Assembly: GCA_964602985.1 (NCBI GenBank)
Contig: CAZRTJ010000002.1
Location: 62,001 to 126,000 of the forward strand
Origin: CAYZJB01 sp964602985
GTDB lineage: Bacteria > CLD3 > SB21
Direction: 5' to 3'
DNA: 64,000 nucleotides
Shown: positions 8,144-16,251 of the stretch, piece by piece
How the letters are laid out: every line of letters starts with the position of its first letter
Numbering within the stretch: position 1 is the first letter of the stretch
Position numbers and translations under genes: made by a program
Notes under the pieces: generated by a model
What the model was told of the DNA's origin: nothing
Databases searched by the model: none
What the model saw: the letters and a program-made list of their open reading frames with translations, nothing else

Positions 8144-8909
8144 GACGCCTTCGTAGGCTGATGATTTGAGCCATGACGGAGACGGCAATTTCCTCCGGCG
8201 AATCGGCGCCAATTTCCAAACCGATCGGCGCGTGGATTCGATCGAAGAGATCCTTTTCAAAGCCGTCGCTTTGCATCCGTTCGTAGATTTTCTGGATCTT
8301 CTTCTGACTGCCAATCATGCCGATGTAACGCACCGGCATGCGGATGATTTGTCGGAGGGCGGCCTCGTCGCTCAGATAACCCTTGGACACCAGGCAGACA
8401 AACGAATCCGGCTCCGGTCGTGGCATGTCGTGATAGTCCGCACTCACGTGTACGCATGTCGTGCCCGGATCCCCGTCCTCGGTTCGCGCGTACTCCGCCC
8501 GATCGTCGATCAACGTGATGCGATAATCCATCGCCCTGGCAATCCGCACGATGGCTTGGCCAACGTGGCCGCCTCCGATGACCATCAAACCAGGGATTCG
8601 CCCGACCATCTCAATGATTACCTCCGCCACGCCGCCGCAGACAGCCCCGATGGCGTCCTGGCCTTGTTCGTTGAATGAATAGGTCTTCCGGGCGAATGTG
8701 CCTGACCGAAGAACCTCCAGCGCGTCCCGGATGACGAGTGATTCAAAAATACCGCCGCCAATGGAATATCGGGATTGGCCGTTTGGGAAAACAAGCATTT
8801 TCGCGCCCACTCCACGGGGGACAGATCCTTGTGCGTGAATGACTGTCGCGACCGCGACTTTTCCATGCGCGAGCAGGGCAGTCTCGAGGTCCCGGAAAAA
8901 GTCGCTCAC
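8136..8909 (-). CDS. XdhC/CoxI family protein
   Basis: The 257-residue protein has an N-terminal XdhC_CoxI domain ('HGKVAVATVIHAQGSVPRGVGAKML', here interrupted by no insertion) and 'YSIGGGIFE'. A C-terminal Rossmann domain follows ('GLMVIGGGHVGQAIVRIA', 'MPVRYIGMIGSQKK'). XdhC-type proteins bind molybdenum cofactor and help insert it, in sulfurated form, into xanthine dehydrogenase-family enzymes. No such enzyme is encoded in this window. The GTG start at 8909 overlaps the upstream stop as GTGA. Function is by family; the client enzyme is unknown. Confidence 0.8.
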   Translation of the reverse strand: MSDFFRDLETALLAHGKVAVATVIHAQGSVPRGVGAKMLVFPNGQSRYSIGGGIFESLVIRDALEVLRSGTFARKTYSFNEQGQDAIGAVCGGVAEVIIEMVGRIPGLMVIGGGHVGQAIVRIARAMDYRITLIDDRAEYARTEDGDPGTTCVHVSADYHDMPRPEPDSFVCLVSKGYLSDEAALRQIIRMPVRYIGMIGSQKKIQKIYERMQSDGFEKDLFDRIHAPIGLEIGADSPEEIAVSVMAQIISLRRRRE

Positions 8910-9931
8910 GTCAATTTTCGCAACGGCGCTTCCGGTTGCGTGGCAAAATGGCGAATCGCAAGGGCGATGAACCCCGGCACAACGAAAAGACCCGTGAGGA
9001 TGAACATGTTTCTCACATACTGACTCATCCAACCTTCCAGGAAGGCCCATACGGGCTGTGCGAACTCCTTAGGCAAAAGAAATGTCGAGTCTCCCAACCG
9101 CAGCTTCAAATCTTCCGCGGCTTCTGCTTGCTGGAATGAGCTGCCAAGCGCTACGTGAAGAAGATAGGCGATCGTGCCGACCAGTATTCCCGTAAGAATG
9201 CACGTGATTCCCACTCGAAACCACATGTCGCCTGGATGCCGGCGATTGATCATCACGAGGACAAGAAGCAGGACCAAAAGAAATCCATACGAACCGGCCT
9301 TCAATGTAATCACCGATTCATGCAGGTATCGGAATGAATCGGTTATGGCTTCCGATGTTGAAGAGGCGAGATTGAGCGTGTCGGGAAATACGCGGAGTCC
9401 GGCCCTTGTTTGAGACTCCACCCCCAAGACGACCAGTTTGGCGATCCATGCAGGAGGTTTGCACGGCGGGATGACGAGAGAATCTGTCGATTTGGGGAGG
9501 CGTCCCCAGTTGTTCCGATCGCAGTCTGGCAAGTTCTGCAGGTGCTCCTCAGTCCATCGTCCCACGTTATCTGCAAGGAGTTCCTTGCGGTCGGACAGGT
9601 TTACGCTCAGGTTAGAAGATCCATCGATGGCGCCGCGGTGAACATGCCCAAGGTTTTGGTAGAACCACTCTGCGGGGAAGGCGCTCCGAATCATCCCGGA
9701 AAGTTCGTTTCGATCCCAGGCTAGGGAGCTTTCCTTGAGCGCATGCAGGTTGCGGTTTTCCAAGGAAGCGCTCATCGCCGTGACCAGCTCGCCATGCAGA
9801 TCGGCCTCCTTGGCAGACTCGACCATATCCTCCGTGTCGGTCAGCGTCGACAGAAGGCGTTCGACGGGAATCAAGATCGTGGAGACTCCCACCGCGAAAA
9901 AGATGATGAGATAACTGAACGCGCCTCGCAC
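8906..9931 (-). CDS. Membrane protein of unknown function with a large external domain
   Basis: This 341-residue product has four clear hydrophobic helices: 7-24, 212-229, 238-258 and 308-328. A soluble stretch of about 185 residues (25-211) between the first two would face the periplasm if the N-terminus is cytoplasmic. A second loop (259-307) follows helix 3. The large loop contains Trp/Asp/Asn-rich segments and two or three Cys (137, 157). I do not recognise the family. It begins at the base after the UbiA stop and ends overlapping the XdhC start, so it belongs to the ubiA-xdhC-birA unit. No catalytic motif is visible. Confidence 0.6.
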   Translation of the reverse strand: MRGAFSYLIIFFAVGVSTILIPVERLLSTLTDTEDMVESAKEADLHGELVTAMSASLENRNLHALKESSLAWDRNELSGMIRSAFPAEWFYQNLGHVHRGAIDGSSNLSVNLSDRKELLADNVGRWTEEHLQNLPDCDRNNWGRLPKSTDSLVIPPCKPPAWIAKLVVLGVESQTRAGLRVFPDTLNLASSTSEAITDSFRYLHESVITLKAGSYGFLLVLLLVLVMINRRHPGDMWFRVGITCILTGILVGTIAYLLHVALGSSFQQAEAAEDLKLRLGDSTFLLPKEFAQPVWAFLEGWMSQYVRNMFILTGLFVVPGFIALAIRHFATQPEAPLRKLT

Positions 9932-10858
9932 CTACGGTTCCTTGAAAGAAGGATACTGCATGTCAAACCGGAAGCGATAGTACCACCGTGTCGCGACGAA
10001 AAAAAATACGATCAGGCCGTAATAGATGGGAAAGAAGAAACCAATCAACAGCGAAAAAGAAAACAGGCTCAGCTTGATGGCGCGGAGGATGTCGGAAATT
10101 TCGTTCTTCCAAAGAAGGAGAAGAAAGATCGGGAGCCAGACCCATACGACGAGACACGACAACGGCTCGAGGTTCAGCCAACTCACAACGGATGCGATCA
10201 CAAAACAAATCCACGCGAGGTAGATGGTTTTCTTTGACCCCCACTTGACGGCGACCGTGCGCTTGTTGGCCGCCTTGTCTCCGACGGCATCCGGGATGGT
10301 GGTCAGGAAGTAAATGGCCGTATTCAGGAAGACGAACGGAAGCCCGAATCGCAAAAATGCCAGCGCATCTATGGATGCAGACCACCATCCGGTCGCCAGC
10401 GCACTGGTGCCCATGAGTGCGTTGGCGAGAACGCTGCCGAGGACACGATCCTTCAACCGAAACGGCGGGTAGTTATACAAATAGACAAACACCACCGAAC
10501 TCAAGAGATAGATCACCACGATCGAGATGGATGCGAATGCGGAGGCACCCAGTCCCGCGATGATGAGGATCCATGCCAATCGACGTGCGCTCGGAACGGA
10601 GATCAGGTTGCGTGAGATGAAGTACAGCTTGTTATTGGCGGCATCCGTCGCGGCGTCATGGACTTGATTGATCACAAAGGCCGAGCCCATCAGCAAGGTG
10701 AAGCCGATCGCGGCCATCACGAATGTGTTCGAAAGTTCCGCCTGGAAGGTATCCGAGGTCGATCGGGCTATGAAATATCCGGTCAGGATCGTGGTCCAAC
10801 CGGGGAAGAACAAAATCGGTCGTAAGAAGAAGAAATAATCCAAAATTCGAATGAACAT
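9932..10858 (-). CDS. UbiA-family prenyltransferase
   Basis: The 308-residue integral membrane protein has about eight or nine helices. The two aspartate-rich motifs of the UbiA superfamily are present: N64-x3-D68-x3-D72 ('NQVHDAATD') and D190-x3-D194 ('DAVGD'). These bind the Mg-diphosphate of a prenyl donor and catalyse prenylation of an aromatic or other acceptor (quinones, heme O, chlorophyll, archaeal-type lipids). It resembles the 4-hydroxybenzoate/homogentisate/digeranylgeranyl-type group more than heme O synthase; the acceptor cannot be assigned. It is the first gene of a four-gene minus-strand unit with a candidate promoter at 10888-10916. Confidence 0.82.
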   Translation of the reverse strand: MFIRILDYFFFLRPILFFPGWTTILTGYFIARSTSDTFQAELSNTFVMAAIGFTLLMGSAFVINQVHDAATDAANNKLYFISRNLISVPSARRLAWILIIAGLGASAFASISIVVIYLLSSVVFVYLYNYPPFRLKDRVLGSVLANALMGTSALATGWWSASIDALAFLRFGLPFVFLNTAIYFLTTIPDAVGDKAANKRTVAVKWGSKKTIYLAWICFVIASVVSWLNLEPLSCLVVWVWLPIFLLLLWKNEISDILRAIKLSLFSFSLLIGFFFPIYYGLIVFFFVATRWYYRFRFDMQYPSFKEP

Positions 10859-10887
10859 CTTTCCGCATCCGGTAATCTGCCGCTTCC

Positions 10888-10916
10888 AATATACAGAGGC
10901 GGACGAAGTCAGTCAT
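10888..10916 (-). promoter_or_regulatory. Candidate sigma-70 promoter for the ubiA unit
   Basis: Read on the minus strand, ATGACT (10916-10911) and TATATT (10893-10888) are 17 bases apart. The predicted start site is about 25 bases before the UbiA ATG at 10858. The element lies directly after the RRM-gene terminator, as expected for a new transcription unit. Confidence 0.4.
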
Positions 10917-10953
10917 CAAATAAGAAAGGCTGCCGACTCCTCGTTCGGCAGCC
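10916..10953 (-). terminator. Rho-independent terminator after the RRM gene
   Basis: On the minus strand a perfect nine-base-pair stem (GGCTGCCGA / TCGGCAGCC, 10928-10953, eight-base loop) is followed by a T-rich tract TTTCTTATTT. It begins 25 bases past the RRM stop codon at 10978. Confidence 0.85.
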
Positions 10954-10977
10954 CGCGTGTATCAAAGCAAACGGCGA

Positions 10978-11271
10978 TTATCCCCTTTTTTGAAATGGCC
11001 GGTTGGAACCAAAGGATCTTTTTTCCTGGGGTTTGGCCTCGTTGACAATGAGGTTCCGCTCCATAAACGAGTAATTATGGAACATCTCCTTGGCCTTGTC
11101 GGCCTCTTCCTGACTGCCCATCTCGACAAAGGCAAACCCTTTGGATCGACCGGACATTTTGTCGACGATGATCTTCGCCGACACGACACTGCCCGCCTGC
11201 GCAAACAGTTCTTCAAGCGCTTGTTCGTTGGTCTTGTACGACAGATTACCAACGTACAACTTCGTACTCAT
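10978..11271 (-). CDS. Small RNA-binding protein with a single RRM
   Basis: The 97-residue protein is one RNA-recognition motif. RNP2 is 'LYVGNL' (5-10) and RNP1 is 'KGFAFVEM' (44-51), each with the aromatic residues that stack on RNA bases. A short basic, Gly/Arg-containing tail follows. It resembles bacterial and cyanobacterial Rbp proteins, often cold-induced, which act on mRNA stability or translation. AGGAGTGA just upstream of ATG 11271 is a strong ribosome binding site. The gene is monocistronic, with its own promoter (11441-11470), an intrinsic terminator in its leader (11307-11341), and a terminator after it. Confidence 0.9.
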   Translation of the reverse strand: MSTKLYVGNLSYKTNEQALEELFAQAGSVVSAKIIVDKMSGRSKGFAFVEMGSQEEADKAKEMFHNYSFMERNLIVNEAKPQEKRSFGSNRPFQKRG

Positions 11272-11306
11272 ACATCACTCCTGGAAAAGGTTTAGAAACA
11301 TGGGAC

Positions 11307-11341
11307 AAAAAAAGTCTCAAAGTGCCCATTCACCTTGAGAC
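11307..11341 (-). terminator. Intrinsic terminator / candidate attenuator in the RRM-gene leader
   Basis: On the minus strand, GTCTCAAGGTG and CACTTTGAGAC (11341-11314) form an 11-base stem with one A-C mismatch and a six-base loop, followed directly by seven Ts (11313-11307). It lies 36 bases before the RRM start codon and downstream of a good promoter. It can therefore act both as the end of the SDR-sod-dehydratase transcript and as a conditional stop for the RRM message. Confidence 0.8.
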
Positions 11342-11440
11342 CTGACTATTCAAAACATAGACAAGCAAAGACTTCAAAGACGCAGGGAAAGATTCAGATG
11401 AGTTTCTCAAAAAACAAAGGCAGTTCCATAACCGCTGGAC

Positions 11441-11470
11441 AATATACTCGCGCAATTTTCAGGATGTCAA
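11441..11470 (-). promoter_or_regulatory. Sigma-70-like promoter of the RRM gene
   Basis: On the minus strand a consensus TTGACA (11470-11465) is followed after 18 bases by TATATT (11446-11441). It starts 8 bases past the stop of the pterin dehydratase gene. The predicted start near 11434 gives a leader of about 160 nucleotides. Confidence 0.65.
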
Positions 11471-11477
11471 GGACAAT

Positions 11478-11774
11478 TTACTTCGGTGCGCCCGCGATGC
11501 GTTCAATCCGGTGAGCCAACTCCACGTCGAGGTGGGTGATACCGCCCACGTCATGGGTGGAGAGCCGTATCTCCACCCGATTGTAAACGTTGCGCCAGTC
11601 AGGGTGGTGCTGGATCGCCTCGGCGTGTAGCGCCACGGCCGTCATGAAGGCAAAGGCCTGAACAAAGTCGCTGAACGGAACCGTTCGTTCCAATGCATTG
11701 TCCTTCAGCCGCCACTGAGGCAGCGATTGCAGCGCGGACTGAATCTCCTGTGCTGTCAACGTCTGTCCGCTCAC
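11478..11774 (-). CDS. 4a-hydroxytetrahydrobiopterin dehydratase (pterin-4a-carbinolamine dehydratase)
   Basis: The 98-residue protein carries the family signature 'HHPDWRNVYNRVEI' (His-His pair of the active site) and 'STHDVGGITHLDVELAHRI', at normal length. It dehydrates 4a-hydroxytetrahydropterin after aromatic amino acid hydroxylation. It is also common in bacteria without such hydroxylases, where a role in molybdopterin or pterin recycling has been proposed. The start is GTG 11774, overlapping the superoxide dismutase stop as GTGA, so it is translated with that gene. No phenylalanine hydroxylase is in the window. Confidence 0.9.
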   Translation of the reverse strand: MSGQTLTAQEIQSALQSLPQWRLKDNALERTVPFSDFVQAFAFMTAVALHAEAIQHHPDWRNVYNRVEIRLSTHDVGGITHLDVELAHRIERIAGAPK

Positions 11775-12487
11775 CGGCCGGCCTTCTCCAGATTCGCGGC
11801 GACCTGCGCCCAGTTCACCACATTCCACCAGTTCCTGACGTAGTCGGCCCGATTGTTTTGGTACTTCAGGTAATACGCGTGTTCCCACACATCGATGCCG
11901 AGGAGGGGCACTGTTCCCCAGGGAGACAGCTTGTGCTGGTTTTCAGCCTGGAGTACGATTAGGCGTGAGTCGGTGGGACGGTAATGCAGGAGCGCCCATC
12001 CTCCGCCTTCGACCTCGCGGGCCGCTGCGCTGAAGTGTTCCGTAAACATCTTGAAATCGCCAAAGTCGTCTTTGATCTTGTCCATCAGGACGCCTGTCGG
12101 CTCTCCGCCGCCGCCTTTTCCGCTCGGCGCCATGACCGACCAGAACAGGGAATGCAGGAAATGTCCGCCGCCATGGAAGGCGACTTTTCGACTCCAGTGT
12201 TGAACCATGGAAAAATCATTGGCTGTGCGCGCTTTGGCGAGCGCCTCTTCGGAGGAGTTTAGCCCTTTGACGTACGCCAGGTGGTGCTTGGAGTGGTGGA
12301 TTTCCATCGTCCGCGCATCGATGTGCGGTTCCAGCGCATCGTATGCATAGGGAAGTTTCGGCAGTTCATGCGTCGTCAGTTTCCCCCCCGCTCCCTGATC
12401 GAGTGAGGCCATTGCCGGTTCGCCGATCAGAGCGCTGCCCGCAATCACGCTTCCGGTTTTAAGAAAATCGCGGCGTGTCGTTTCCAT
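11771..12487 (-). CDS. Superoxide dismutase (Mn/Fe family), Tat-exported
   Basis: The 238-residue protein begins with a twin-arginine leader 'TTRRDFLKTG' plus a hydrophobic stretch, so it should be exported folded with its metal. The mature part is a complete Fe/Mn SOD. Ligand His64 lies in 'MEIHHSKHH', a second His in 'GGHFLHSLFW', and Asp and His in 'DVWEHAYYLKYQN'. Gly instead of Gln in the 'GGGH' helix and Gln in 'AENQH' point to the Mn type. It would remove superoxide in the periplasm. It lies between the SDR gene and the pterin dehydratase gene in one unit. Confidence 0.88.
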   Translation of the reverse strand: METTRRDFLKTGSVIAGSALIGEPAMASLDQGAGGKLTTHELPKLPYAYDALEPHIDARTMEIHHSKHHLAYVKGLNSSEEALAKARTANDFSMVQHWSRKVAFHGGGHFLHSLFWSVMAPSGKGGGGEPTGVLMDKIKDDFGDFKMFTEHFSAAAREVEGGGWALLHYRPTDSRLIVLQAENQHKLSPWGTVPLLGIDVWEHAYYLKYQNNRADYVRNWWNVVNWAQVAANLEKAGR

Positions 12488-12502
12488 GAGAATTCCTTTC
12501 CG

Positions 12503-13291
12503 TTAGGGTTCACGTGGACGAAAAATAGAATCTGCAATGCGCAACACAACCGAACGGGGAAACAGCCTTTGAAGATGGACCATCATCTTGTTCCGTACCC
12601 CTTCGATGACAAACAAGCGTCGGTTTGTCAGAGCGTCGATCGTCACGCGGGCAACAGCCTCCGGTGAGGCGGCATGCGATCGGATTCGCACCTTGTTGGA
12701 TCCCGCGACGAGTTGGAAATTGGTGTGCGTTCTGCCCGGGCAAGACGCTAGCACGCGGACCCGAGTGAGCCGCAGTTCAGATGCCAGGGCCATGCTGAAA
12801 CTGGTGACGAATGCTTTCGTGGCTCCGTACGTGGCCATGAACGGAACCGGCTGAAAAGAAGCGGTGGACGATACGTTCACTATCGCTCCGTGATTGTTCC
12901 GGATCATGGCGGGAAGAAATTCGTACGTCAGGCGAACCAGAGCTCGCACGTTCAAATCGATCATGGCGAGTTGCGTTGGGCGTTCACCGTGTTCAAACAT
13001 CCCGTAGTAGCCGAATCCCGCATTGTTCACCAGCAAATCTGGCGTCAGCGCCTGGTGAGTCAGGAATTTGCGCAGATGATCCAAATCCGCTTCAGAAGTA
13101 ATATCCACGGGGAGGGTCAGACATTTTCCTCCACGACGGCCGACGTCTTCCTGGGCTTCGGCGAGCCTATCGCTCCCCCGGGCGACGAGCAGGGTGGTGA
13201 CGCCGAGCGCCGACAGGTCCCGGGCGATGGCCAGGCCTATGCCGCTGGATCCTCCGGTGATCAGCGCAGTCGAGTATGGAAAGGAAGACAT
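12503..13291 (-). CDS. Short-chain dehydrogenase/reductase
   Basis: The 262-residue classical SDR has the NAD(P) loop 'TGGSSGIG', 'NNAG', catalytic Ser in 'NVSSTAS', and Tyr-x3-Lys in 'YGATKAF'. The Arg after strand 2 ('VARGSDRL') suggests NADPH preference. The C-terminal region ('HTNFQL') matches the SDR group that includes 3-oxoacyl and 17-beta-hydroxysteroid-like reductases; substrate unknown. I start it at ATG 13291 because the nucleotide-binding strand follows at once; ATG 13318 and TTG 13342 are also in frame and none has a good ribosome binding site. It leads the SDR-sod-dehydratase unit. Confidence 0.8.
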   Translation of the reverse strand: MSSFPYSTALITGGSSGIGLAIARDLSALGVTTLLVARGSDRLAEAQEDVGRRGGKCLTLPVDITSEADLDHLRKFLTHQALTPDLLVNNAGFGYYGMFEHGERPTQLAMIDLNVRALVRLTYEFLPAMIRNNHGAIVNVSSTASFQPVPFMATYGATKAFVTSFSMALASELRLTRVRVLASCPGRTHTNFQLVAGSNKVRIRSHAASPEAVARVTIDALTNRRLFVIEGVRNKMMVHLQRLFPRSVVLRIADSIFRPREP

Positions 13292-13386
13292 GAGGAGAAT
13301 GTTAGGCATTCTCTTCATGTCTCGCAACTCACGTTTTTTCAATCCTGTAGACTGTTACCTCAGAGACTGACCGGTCTTGAAATTTC

Positions 13387-13415
13387 TTGACTATAGAAGC
13401 AAAAAAATATATCTT
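13387..13415 (+). promoter_or_regulatory. Candidate promoter of the yceD-rpmF-fab cluster
   Basis: TTGACT (13387-13392) and TATCTT (13410-13415) are 17 bases apart in an AT-rich stretch between the divergent SDR and yceD genes. TATATC at 13408-13413 is an alternative -10. The predicted transcript starts about 55 bases before the ATG at 13479. Confidence 0.45.
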
Positions 13416-13478
13416 GGCCGCTACGTTTTATAAGTCATTTGCATTATTGAATTTAGGGTGCCAATTTCATCGAAAACC

Positions 13479-13973
13479 ATGAAGATCGGTATTGAAAAAG
13501 TCCTCAACCTGCAGGACGGGGAACACAGGTTCGATTTTGTGACGTCTGGTCATGATCTGGCGCCCGACCAGGCCGATTTTGAAGGGGCCCCGGTCTTTGC
13601 TCAGGACGTGCGGACGCACGTGCGGCTTCAGAAGAGCGGTCACATGTATCGAGTGACGTTGGACTGTGAGACGTCTGTCCACCTGGTTTGCGACCGCTGT
13701 TTGTCCGAAGTGATGCATCCTGTCGAAGGTCGCTTCGAAATTATTTTTTCGGAGCGCAAGCGGGATGATCTCGAGGACTCAGATGACTGGCGGGTGTTTG
13801 ATCCGCGTCAGACGAATCAGATCGAATTGGACAAAGATGTGCACGATACACTGATCCTTGCCTTGCCGGGCAAGACGCTGTGCCAGGAGAATTGTCGCGG
13901 GTTGTGTCCGGAATGCGGAGCCAACCTAAACGAACGTCTCTGTGAGCACGTATCTCAGACGATTGAAAATTAA
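13479..13973 (+). CDS. yceD: YceD/DUF177 family protein
   Basis: The 164-residue protein has the DUF177 pattern: a central 'LDCETSVHLVCDRCL' with a CxxC pair, and an acidic stretch. The C-terminal cysteine cluster is 'LCQENCRGLCPECGANLN'. It always sits before rpmF, and family members have been linked to 23S rRNA accumulation and ribosome assembly, but the biochemistry is unclear. I used ATG 13479; a GTG at 13458 adds seven residues and neither has a clear Shine-Dalgarno. It opens the rpmF-plsX-fab cluster. Confidence 0.85.
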   Translation: MKIGIEKVLNLQDGEHRFDFVTSGHDLAPDQADFEGAPVFAQDVRTHVRLQKSGHMYRVTLDCETSVHLVCDRCLSEVMHPVEGRFEIIFSERKRDDLEDSDDWRVFDPRQTNQIELDKDVHDTLILALPGKTLCQENCRGLCPECGANLNERLCEHVSQTIEN

Positions 13974-13994
13974 CAAACCATATCAGGAGACAGT

Positions 13995-14177
13995 ATGCCC
14001 AATCCCAAGCGCCGCCACTCAAAACAACGCCGTGACAAGCGCCGCACGCACTGGAAGTTGGACGCGCCATCGATCGCCAATTGTCAGAATTGTCATCATC
14101 CGAAACTGCACCATCGGGTGTGTCCCAATTGCGGGTATTATGACGGCAAGCAAGTCGTCGTGACCAAGGAAGCCTGA
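13995..14177 (+). CDS. rpmF: 50S ribosomal protein L32
   Basis: The 60-residue basic protein starts with the conserved 'MPNPKRRHSKQRRDKRR'. It carries two Cys pairs, 'CQNC' and 'CPNC', of a zinc-ribbon-type L32, so it should need zinc. Length is typical. AGGAG is well placed before ATG 13995. The yceD-rpmF-plsX order is the classic bacterial arrangement. Confidence 0.97.
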   Translation: MPNPKRRHSKQRRDKRRTHWKLDAPSIANCQNCHHPKLHHRVCPNCGYYDGKQVVVTKEA

Positions 14178-14230
14178 ATCCTTTCGTTTTGTTCACGTCC
14201 GTACTTTACCACTAGGACAATGGGTGTGCG

Positions 14231-15241
14231 ATGAGGATAGTCGTCGATGCCATGGGTGGAGACGAAGCGCCGAAACGAATCGTCGACGGCGCGGTCGAAG
14301 CTGCCAGGGAGTTTGCAGTTGCAAGGGAATCGCACACGATTCTGCTGACCGGTATTTCGGATCAGGTAAAAGCCCAGATTCAGGCGTGCGGGGGCGAGTC
14401 CCTGATCGGACGTCAATTGGAATGCGTGCACACCGATGAAGTGATTTCGATGCACGAGTCGCCGGCCGAGGCGCTCAAGAAGAAGACCCGGTCATCGATC
14501 CACGTCGGCATCGAGTTGGTTAAACGGGGCGAAGCGGACGCCTTCGTCAGCATGGGCAATACCGGCGCCGTCATGGCCTGCGGACTCATGGGACTCGGAC
14601 GTATCGAAGGAGTCCATCGTCCCACGATCGGCGCGTTCTTTCCGACCACATCGGGCAAGAGCCTGGTGTTGGATGTCGGGACGAATGTGGACTGCAAGCC
14701 GAATCACTTGCTTCAATTTGCCTTGATGGGGAGTATCTACATGGAGGCGATGATGGGGATCCAGAACCCGTCCGTGGGTTTGCTGAGTGTGGGAGAAGAG
14801 GATTCCAAAGGCGATGATCTGACGGTGAAATCCAATGAGCTGTTTCGTGAAAAGAAATTATTCCAGTTCAAGGGCAACGTGGAGGGCCGGGACATTCTGA
14901 CGGGTGGCTCGGACGTGGTGGTGTGCGACGGCTTTGTCGGAAATGTCGTTCTGAAAATGGCCGAGAGTTTTGTGAAAGTGCTGCAAAAGAAAGTCGCGGG
15001 GTATATCGGGACGGCCGGAGCGGACGCGGGGAATGTCTTCAAAGACTTCTTTGGCCGGTCTTTCCAGGATTGGGATTATCAGTCTCACGGCGGCGTGCCC
15101 CTTCTGGGGGTCAATGGCGTCGTGATTATCGGCCACGGCAGTTCGTCGGGCAAAGCCCTGCGTCGCGCCATCCATGTGGCCAAAGAGATGGTCGAGAAGC
15201 GAATCAATGAGTCCATTCGTGAAAGAATCAAACTCGCCTAA
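14231..15241 (+). CDS. plsX: Phosphate acyltransferase PlsX
   Basis: The 336-residue protein begins with 'RIVVDAMGGDEAP', the PlsX signature. It continues with 'SMGNTGAVMA', 'VLDVGTNVDCKP' and 'CDGFVGNVVLK', all at the expected places. PlsX converts acyl-ACP to acyl-phosphate, the donor for PlsY in glycerophospholipid synthesis, and is a peripheral membrane enzyme. It sits between rpmF and fabH as in many bacteria. Confidence 0.96.
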   Translation: MRIVVDAMGGDEAPKRIVDGAVEAAREFAVARESHTILLTGISDQVKAQIQACGGESLIGRQLECVHTDEVISMHESPAEALKKKTRSSIHVGIELVKRGEADAFVSMGNTGAVMACGLMGLGRIEGVHRPTIGAFFPTTSGKSLVLDVGTNVDCKPNHLLQFALMGSIYMEAMMGIQNPSVGLLSVGEEDSKGDDLTVKSNELFREKKLFQFKGNVEGRDILTGGSDVVVCDGFVGNVVLKMAESFVKVLQKKVAGYIGTAGADAGNVFKDFFGRSFQDWDYQSHGGVPLLGVNGVVIIGHGSSSGKALRRAIHVAKEMVEKRINESIRERIKLA

Positions 15242-15249
15242 GGAGTAGG

Positions 15250-16251
15250 ATGGGACAACCGAAAGTTCGAGCCGCCATCACCGGAGTTGCGCATTGGGTG
15301 CCGGAGCGGATCCTCAGCAATGCCGACCTGGAGAAGATGGTCGACACCAACGACGAGTGGATTGTTTCACGAACGGGGATTCAGGAACGTCATATCCTCG
15401 ATGAAGGCAAGGCCACTTCGGACATGGCTGTCGAAGCGTGCAAAAAGTTATTTGACAAAACCGGGGTCAAACCGGAAGACATCGACGTCATCGTGTTCGG
15501 CACAGTCACGCCGGACATGATGTTTCCCGCCACCGCCTGCATCCTTCAGCATCGACTGGGGATGAAGAAGGCGTGGGGCTTTGACCTGTCGGCGGCGTGC
15601 TGTGGGTTTGCATATTCCCTGGTGGCTGGCGCGCAGTTTATCGAATCCGGCAATGCCAAGAAGGTGCTCGTCGTGGGGTCGGACAAGATGAGCGCCATCG
15701 TGGACTACACCGATCGGAACACGTGCATTCTGTTTGGCGACGCGGCGGGGGTGGTGCTGCTCGAGCCGTCGACCGATCCCAACGTCGGTATTCTGGATTA
15801 TCACAATACCATGGACGGAAGCGGTGGGCCGTATCTCAAAATGGTAGCGGGCGGCAGTCTGCGTCCGGCCTCGGCGGAAACAGTTGAAAAGAAATTGCAC
15901 TACATTTATCAGGAGGGCAAAACGGTTTACCAGTACGCCGTGAAGGGTATGGCCGACGCCTCGGCGTACGTGGTTGAAAAGAACGGACTGACCGGAAAGG
16001 ACGTCGGACTCTTCGTGCCGCATCAAGCCAATAAGCGCATCATTGACAGCGCCGCGCAGCGCATGGGCTTGGATGACTCGCAAGTGATGATCAATATTCA
16101 TAAGTACGGGAACACGACGGCTGCTACGATACCGATGTGCTTGTCTGAAGCCGTCGAAGAAGGCCGCCTCAAGAAAAATGACATCGTCGTGCTGGCGGCG
16201 TTTGGAGGCGGATTCACCTGCAGCAGCATTCTACTACGGTGGGCGTATTGA
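15250..16251 (+). CDS. fabH: 3-oxoacyl-ACP synthase III FabH
   Basis: The 333-residue condensing enzyme has the KAS III triad Cys117 ('SAACCGF'), His258 ('VPHQAN') and Asn288 ('KYGNTTAATIP'). It starts fatty-acid chains by condensing acetyl-CoA (or a branched acyl-CoA) with malonyl-ACP. AAGGAG precedes ATG 15250, and the stop overlaps the fabD start by one base (TGATG). Chain-starter specificity cannot be read reliably. Confidence 0.96.
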   Translation: MGQPKVRAAITGVAHWVPERILSNADLEKMVDTNDEWIVSRTGIQERHILDEGKATSDMAVEACKKLFDKTGVKPEDIDVIVFGTVTPDMMFPATACILQHRLGMKKAWGFDLSAACCGFAYSLVAGAQFIESGNAKKVLVVGSDKMSAIVDYTDRNTCILFGDAAGVVLLEPSTDPNVGILDYHNTMDGSGGPYLKMVAGGSLRPASAETVEKKLHYIYQEGKTVYQYAVKGMADASAYVVEKNGLTGKDVGLFVPHQANKRIIDSAAQRMGLDDSQVMINIHKYGNTTAATIPMCLSEAVEEGRLKKNDIVVLAAFGGGFTCSSILLRWAY

